A DNA stretch of 48,838 nt, taken from positions 1 through 48,838 of the forward strand of contig WTHB01000151.1 of assembly GCA_011523305.1 (NCBI GenBank), in the 5' to 3' direction. The position numbers were made by a program, and so were the translations under genes. Below, piece after piece: positions 45,180-48,838 of this stretch. The notes under the pieces were generated by a model. The model did no database searches and was not told where the DNA came from. It was given only the letters and a program-made list of their open reading frames with translations. How positions within the stretch are numbered: the stretch's first letter is position 1; every line of letters begins with the position of its first letter. This DNA is from Planctomycetaceae bacterium (GTDB lineage: Bacteria > Planctomycetota > Planctomycetia > Pirellulales > UBA1268).

Positions 45180-46787
45180 ATGCGGATGCTCTTTCACCAC
45201 GCCTCAGCCAGATCAGGCCGCACCGTTCGCCTCACCAGACGTTGGTGGGGCAGGCTGGGCTGCCTGGCCGCCATGGCAATCATGGCGGCATCTTCTGTCT
45301 GCGTGCTGGCGGCCACACCCGACCGCGGGGCAGGGGTGAGCGATGAAATCGAAACTGAGTTTCGCACGCGGAACGGTCGCCTGTTCACCGACTGGCCCAC
45401 CCCCCGCGCAGTCCTGGCAATCACTGGGGAACTCGATGGCTACATCGAGCCGTGCGGCTGCACTGGGAAGGAAAATCAAAAGGGCGGTCTCAGCCGCCGG
45501 CAGAACTTTCTGCAAGCCGTGAAAACAGCTGGCTGGCCAGTAGTCGCAGTTGACCTTGGCGGACTGGTGAAACGCTTCGGCCGACAGGCCGAGGTCAAGT
45601 ATCAGGCCGTCGCTGACGGCATGCGGCAGATGCATTACAGCGGCATCGGCTTCGGGCCGGCCGACCTCCGTCTTCCGGCCGAAGAGCTTGTTGCTGCAGT
45701 CGCCGCCGTCGGCAATGAGCCGACCCCGTTTCTTAGTGCTAACGTGGGGCTCCTCGGGCTCGACGCCAACATCACCCCGCGTTTCCGGGTCGTCGAAATT
45801 GGCGGACTCCGGATCGGCATCACCTCGGTGCTCGGTGACGGGGAACAAAAAGGCATTCGCAACGCCGCAGTTGAGATGGCTCCGGCGCGAGCGGCCCTGG
45901 CAGACGTTGCCCGGCTCCTAGAGCAGGGGGACTGCGACCATCAGGTCTTGCTTTCTTGGGCGAGGCCAGCCGACACCCGTGAACTCGCCGCAGCATTTCC
46001 CCAGTTCGACATTGTGATTACGGCGGGAGGGGCGGATGAACCACCAGCCAGCCTGCCCGAGCTTCCAGGGGGCACCCGGCTGGTCGAACTTGGCCACAAA
46101 GGCATGTTTGCTGTCGCGATCGGCTTCTTTCCTGGCAGCGACACCCCGCTGCGAAGCCAACGGGTGCCACTCGACGCCCGCTGGGGAGAGGCGAGTGACA
46201 TGATGCAACTACTGGCGAGTTATCAGCGACAACTGGAATCGCTCGGGCTCGACGGCCTCGGTCTGACCGCTGTTCGGCATCCAACCGGCCGGCGGTTCGC
46301 AGGGAGTGCCGCCTGCAGCGACTGCCACGCCTATGCTTATGAGGTCTGGGAAGGATCCTCCCACGCCTACGCATTGACAACCCTGGAGGAGCAGACACCG
46401 CCACGAGATGCTGACCCGGAATGCCTCTCCTGCCATGTTGTCGGCTGGGCGGCGCAGCGGTTCGAGCCCTACGAAGGCGGGTTTCTCAGCATGCCAAAGA
46501 CGCCCCACCTGGCTCACAACGGCTGTGAAAACTGTCATGGACCAGCGGCCGCCCATGCTGCCGTTGAACGCGGTGATGTCCGGGCCAGCACCGGCGAACG
46601 CGATCGACTGCGGCAGGAGTTGGTCTTGTCGCTCGACACTCCGGAAGGCAAGCAGCGAGCAGTTAACAACTGCCTCGAGTGTCACGATCTCGACAACAGC
46701 CCGGCCTTTGACTTCGATGAATACTGGCCGTCGGTTGATCACACCGAATCAGATGAATCGCCTGCTGCAGACAGCCCCGCGTCCTAA
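45180..46787 (+). CDS. 5'-nucleotidase-like domain fused to tetraheme cytochrome c
   Basis: Product of 535 aa from the ATG at 45180; a GTG at 45147 and an ATG at 45186 are alternatives. A hydrophobic N-terminal segment (LGCLAAMAIMAASSVCVLAA) directs export. Residues about 60-355 resemble the metallophosphatase domain of UshA-type 5'-nucleotidases (LAITGELDGYIEPCGCTGKENQKGGLSRRQNFL, then FLSANVGLLGLD and IGITSVLGDGEQ), but the usual Asp/His metal cluster is not obvious. Residues 379-502 contain four CXXCH haem motifs (cysteines at 379, 415, 449, 498), like cytochrome c554 family proteins. The product would be a periplasmic electron-transfer protein, perhaps with a bound substrate domain. Function is unknown. 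Confidence 0.85.
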   Translation: MRMLFHHASARSGRTVRLTRRWWGRLGCLAAMAIMAASSVCVLAATPDRGAGVSDEIETEFRTRNGRLFTDWPTPRAVLAITGELDGYIEPCGCTGKENQKGGLSRRQNFLQAVKTAGWPVVAVDLGGLVKRFGRQAEVKYQAVADGMRQMHYSGIGFGPADLRLPAEELVAAVAAVGNEPTPFLSANVGLLGLDANITPRFRVVEIGGLRIGITSVLGDGEQKGIRNAAVEMAPARAALADVARLLEQGDCDHQVLLSWARPADTRELAAAFPQFDIVITAGGADEPPASLPELPGGTRLVELGHKGMFAVAIGFFPGSDTPLRSQRVPLDARWGEASDMMQLLASYQRQLESLGLDGLGLTAVRHPTGRRFAGSAACSDCHAYAYEVWEGSSHAYALTTLEEQTPPRDADPECLSCHVVGWAAQRFEPYEGGFLSMPKTPHLAHNGCENCHGPAAAHAAVERGDVRASTGERDRLRQELVLSLDTPEGKQRAVNNCLECHDLDNSPAFDFDEYWPSVDHTESDESPAADSPAS

Positions 46788-46859
46788 CTGGGCTGCATCA
46801 GCGCGAACCCGGCTCAGTTCAGTTTGCTCGGCCCGTGGCCTGCCCAGGCTTCTCTGTGG

Positions 46860-47609
46860 TCAGCCGAGTTGTGCGAGGGCTGCTTCAGGGATGTTGAAAT
46901 TTGCTGAAACACTCTGCACGTCATCGTGATCGTCAAGACGCTCCATCAAATCGAGTACCTTGCGGGCTATCTCGATATCTTCAACATCGACGGTCGAGGA
47001 GGGGATGCGGACGATCTGGTTTGACTCGACCGGCAGTCCAGCCGCTGTCAGCGCAGCGACCACATCGCTCATCACCTGCGGATCACAGCTCACTTCCCAG
47101 TGATCGTCGTCCCCGCGGACATCTGCAGCTCCTGCTTCAACCGCGATTTCGAGCAGGCGGTCTTCTTCGCAGGCATGCTGTGGCACCCGTACCACTCCCG
47201 TTCGGGTAAAGAGATAGGCGACGCAGCCAGTCGCCCCGAGCTTTCCATCGCAGATTTCGAACACCTTCCGAATTTCGGGGGCCGTTCGATTCCGGTTGTC
47301 GGTGAGAATCTCACAGAGCACCGCCACGCCACCGGCTGCATATCCCTCGTAGACCGACTCCTCAAGGTTCCCACCTTTGAGTTCGCCGCAGCCAGCTTTG
47401 ATCGCCCGTTGGATATTGTCCTTGGGCATGCTAACCGCCTTGGCTGCATCGATGGCATACCGCAGTTTGAGGTTGGCATCGGGGTCGGGGCCACCATGCT
47501 TTGCCGCGACAATGATTGCCTTGGCGAGCTTGCTCCAAAGCTTGCCGCGTTTGGCATCAACCAACGATTTTTTGCGGGCGATATTCGCCCAATGGGAATG
47601 ACCTGCCAC
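46860..47609 (-). CDS. YebC/PmpR-family regulator
   Basis: Product of 249 aa from a GTG at 47609 with GGAGG upstream. The start MAGHSHWANIARKKSLVDAKRGKLWSKLAKAI and LKLRYAIDAAKAVSMPKDNIQRAI are diagnostic, as are YEGYAAGGVAVLCEILTDNRNRT, IRKVFEICDGKLGATGCVAYLF, and the C-terminal DDVQSVSANFNIPE. Family members are widespread DNA-binding or translation-associated proteins (TACO1 in mitochondria; some YebC paralogues are reported to help ribosomes at proline stretches). It is convergent with the cytochrome gene and follows no obvious partner; the downstream gap of 72 bp shows nothing clear. Confidence 0.95.
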   Translation of the reverse strand: MAGHSHWANIARKKSLVDAKRGKLWSKLAKAIIVAAKHGGPDPDANLKLRYAIDAAKAVSMPKDNIQRAIKAGCGELKGGNLEESVYEGYAAGGVAVLCEILTDNRNRTAPEIRKVFEICDGKLGATGCVAYLFTRTGVVRVPQHACEEDRLLEIAVEAGAADVRGDDDHWEVSCDPQVMSDVVAALTAAGLPVESNQIVRIPSSTVDVEDIEIARKVLDLMERLDDHDDVQSVSANFNIPEAALAQLG

Positions 47610-47685
47610 GATTCCTCCTCTGCTCCCGTCCGCGACCGCCGGCGGCCTCCACCGTCATTCCGACAGCCAGCCGAGCGATCGAAGG

Positions 47686-48838
47686 CTACCGGGGTTTCTT
47701 CTTAGCCAGTTTTTGGGTATGACTGCCACCCTTCTTGGAATCCGCCTTGGCCGCTTTACCAGCCTTCGGCTTGGCTTTCTTGCTCGCATCGGCCTTGGGC
47801 TTCGCCTTGGCTGACTTCTTCGCAGCCGCTTCTGCGGCGTCTCGCTGGGCTGCGAGTTCAGGCTTGATGGTGATCGACCGCGCCATGTTCGGCTTCACCA
47901 CAAAAGGCTTAGGACCTGAACGCGTGCCAATCGGTGTGCCATCGGCATCACGTTTCGGCCCTGATCCAGGCGGTGGCTGCGGGGTCTTCCCCGCTGGTCG
48001 GGCCGCCGCCTGTGGGCCGGCGGGACGATGCTTTTCAGCAACACCAGCGTCATCCCGCTGCGTCACCGCCGGAGGCTGGGAGACCGGCAGCGGCTCGCCA
48101 CGCTTCGGCATCCGCTCTTTCACGTCGGCACTAATCTCCGCCAGAATTCCCTTCACCTTGTTCCCGTGGAGTGAGGCGACTAGATCGGCTCCGAACTGAT
48201 GTAGGAGCGACCCGAACTCGCGACCAACCTTCTTGGCAACCAATCGGTCAAGCCCCGGCGCTGCCGCCTCTTGGTAATCCTCAAGGGAGATGACCCCGGC
48301 CAGATAGAGCGCCCCGAGGCTTCCCTGATCGAGCGGCACCCCATGCCCGCCAAGCGCCGTTGACGTAATGAACACCAACGTGAAGGGGGTCAACGCCTGC
48401 AACCCATCGAGCGTCTTCACGCCCTGTGAGACCGCTCCCTTTTTTGCATGGTCGAGTGTGAAGTTGTAGGTTGCCTCGAAGACACTCTGCAACACCCGTC
48501 GCAGGGCCAGTGCGGCCCGTGACGGATCCGGAAGACCGGTCAGCACTTCGGCAAGTTCCGCCACCGTGGTGACCCGGACTTCATTGAGGTCAAACGTGGT
48601 TTCAAGCAGTTGCGTAAATGCCTTCTCAGCCTGGTCGTAGTGGGCATTCTCGAGGCAGGTGGCAAACAGCACCTGCTCCAACAGCGGACGCGACGTATCG
48701 GGTAATCGCGGTGTGTAATGGCTCTTGAGCACCTTGTGCAACGTGGCGACCCGTTTCTGCCGCTCGGCTGCGGTCAGCGTCGGCTTCAGCGGAGCCGCGG
48801 GCTTCTCGGCCTTGGGTGCGGGCGGGGCCTTCGCCGCC
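47686..48838 (-). CDS. HhH/endonuclease-III-like protein with H1-like lysine-rich tail (partial, N-terminus beyond window)
   Basis: The reading frame runs off the window at 48838, so the N-terminus is missing; about 384 residues are visible. The central part (KVLKSHYTPRLPDTSRPLLEQVLFATCLENAHYDQAEKAFTQLL, read in pieces, with GLPDPSRAALALRRVLQSVFEA and FTLVFITSTALGGHGVPLDQGSLGALYLAGVIS) resembles the helical core of endonuclease III-type HhH proteins. The catalytic lysine of the HhH and the 4Fe-4S cysteines are not seen. After residues rich in Pro/Gly comes a tail of Lys/Ala/Pro repeats (KAKPKADASKKAKPKAGKAA), like bacterial histone H1. DNA binding is likely; enzyme activity is doubtful. Confidence 0.6.
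   Translation of the reverse strand, partial: AAKAPPAPKAEKPAAPLKPTLTAAERQKRVATLHKVLKSHYTPRLPDTSRPLLEQVLFATCLENAHYDQAEKAFTQLLETTFDLNEVRVTTVAELAEVLTGLPDPSRAALALRRVLQSVFEATYNFTLDHAKKGAVSQGVKTLDGLQALTPFTLVFITSTALGGHGVPLDQGSLGALYLAGVISLEDYQEAAAPGLDRLVAKKVGREFGSLLHQFGADLVASLHGNKVKGILAEISADVKERMPKRGEPLPVSQPPAVTQRDDAGVAEKHRPAGPQAAARPAGKTPQPPPGSGPKRDADGTPIGTRSGPKPFVVKPNMARSITIKPELAAQRDAAEAAAKKSAKAKPKADASKKAKPKAGKAAKADSKKGGSHTQKLAKKKPR

Noticed and set aside
1-48838. CRISPR arrays, tRNA and rRNA genes
   Set aside because: I found no regularly spaced repeats, no tRNA-like cloverleaf with a T-loop consensus outside coding regions, and no rRNA sequence.

Overview
The window looks like about 49 kb of chromosome from a GC-rich, probably marine planctomycete (Pirellulales-like). 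This is inferred from gene content: paired GH29 fucosidases, a GH141-like beta-helix protein, DUF6786 and DUF1573 proteins, an ExbB-ExbD-ExbD cluster next to TPR proteins, an archaeal-type prolyl-tRNA synthetase and small proteins familiar from that phylum. I saw no rRNA, tRNA, CRISPR array, prophage or intact insertion sequence.

Layout. (1) 1-12.1 kb: an L-fucose / fucosylated-glycan locus. It encodes a secreted GH141-like protein carrying a C-terminal PDZ domain, two secreted GH29 alpha-L-fucosidases, a DUF6786 protein, a class II (fuculose-phosphate type) aldolase, L-fucose isomerase and a FucP-type permease. No fuculokinase is present. (2) 12.1-12.6 kb: a gene-poor gap with a possible gene remnant and a decayed palindrome, followed by a 98-aa hypothetical. 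(3) 13.0-17.9 kb: Na+/phosphate cotransporter, glycerol kinase and glycerol-3-phosphate dehydrogenase, a co-directional phosphate/glycerol-phosphate set. (4) 17.9-19.9 kb: a tightly overlapping three-gene operon of a single-pass membrane protein, a tyrosine-autokinase-like ATPase and an ExeA-like ATPase. Both P-loops lack the invariant Walker A lysine. (5) 20.2-24.9 kb: metH and a XerD-type recombinase. (6) 25.0-31.1 kb: a five-gene minus-strand cluster (1032-aa and 374-aa helical-repeat proteins, ExbB, ExbD, ExbD). It resembles a proton-motive-force-driven envelope motor, with no TonB or TolB in the window. (7) 31.2-36.2 kb: serC and serA, a TPR lipoprotein, a 69-aa conserved-looking protein and an FHA protein. 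(8) 36.4-38.8 kb: gcvT-gcvH plus a lipoyl/octanoyl transferase, a compact glycine-cleavage and lipoylation operon. (9) 39.0-42.2 kb: two translationally coupled 3'-5' exoribonucleases (YhaM-like, RNase R). (10) 42.3-46.8 kb: ProRS, a DUF1573 protein, and a fusion of a 5'-nucleotidase-like domain with a tetraheme cytochrome c. (11) 46.9-48.8 kb: a YebC/PmpR regulator and the 3' part of an HhH-like protein with a lysine/alanine-rich histone-H1-like tail, cut by the window edge.

How the genes work together. Secreted fucosidases would release L-fucose, FucP imports it, FucI makes L-fuculose, and the aldolase would split fuculose-1-phosphate once an unseen kinase has acted. GlpK and GlpD feed glycerol into glycolysis. 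SerC/SerA, MetH and GcvT/GcvH are all linked to one-carbon metabolism. The best candidates for something undescribed are the P-loop-degenerate three-gene operon, the ExbBD/TPR machine and the partial HhH/H1-tail protein.
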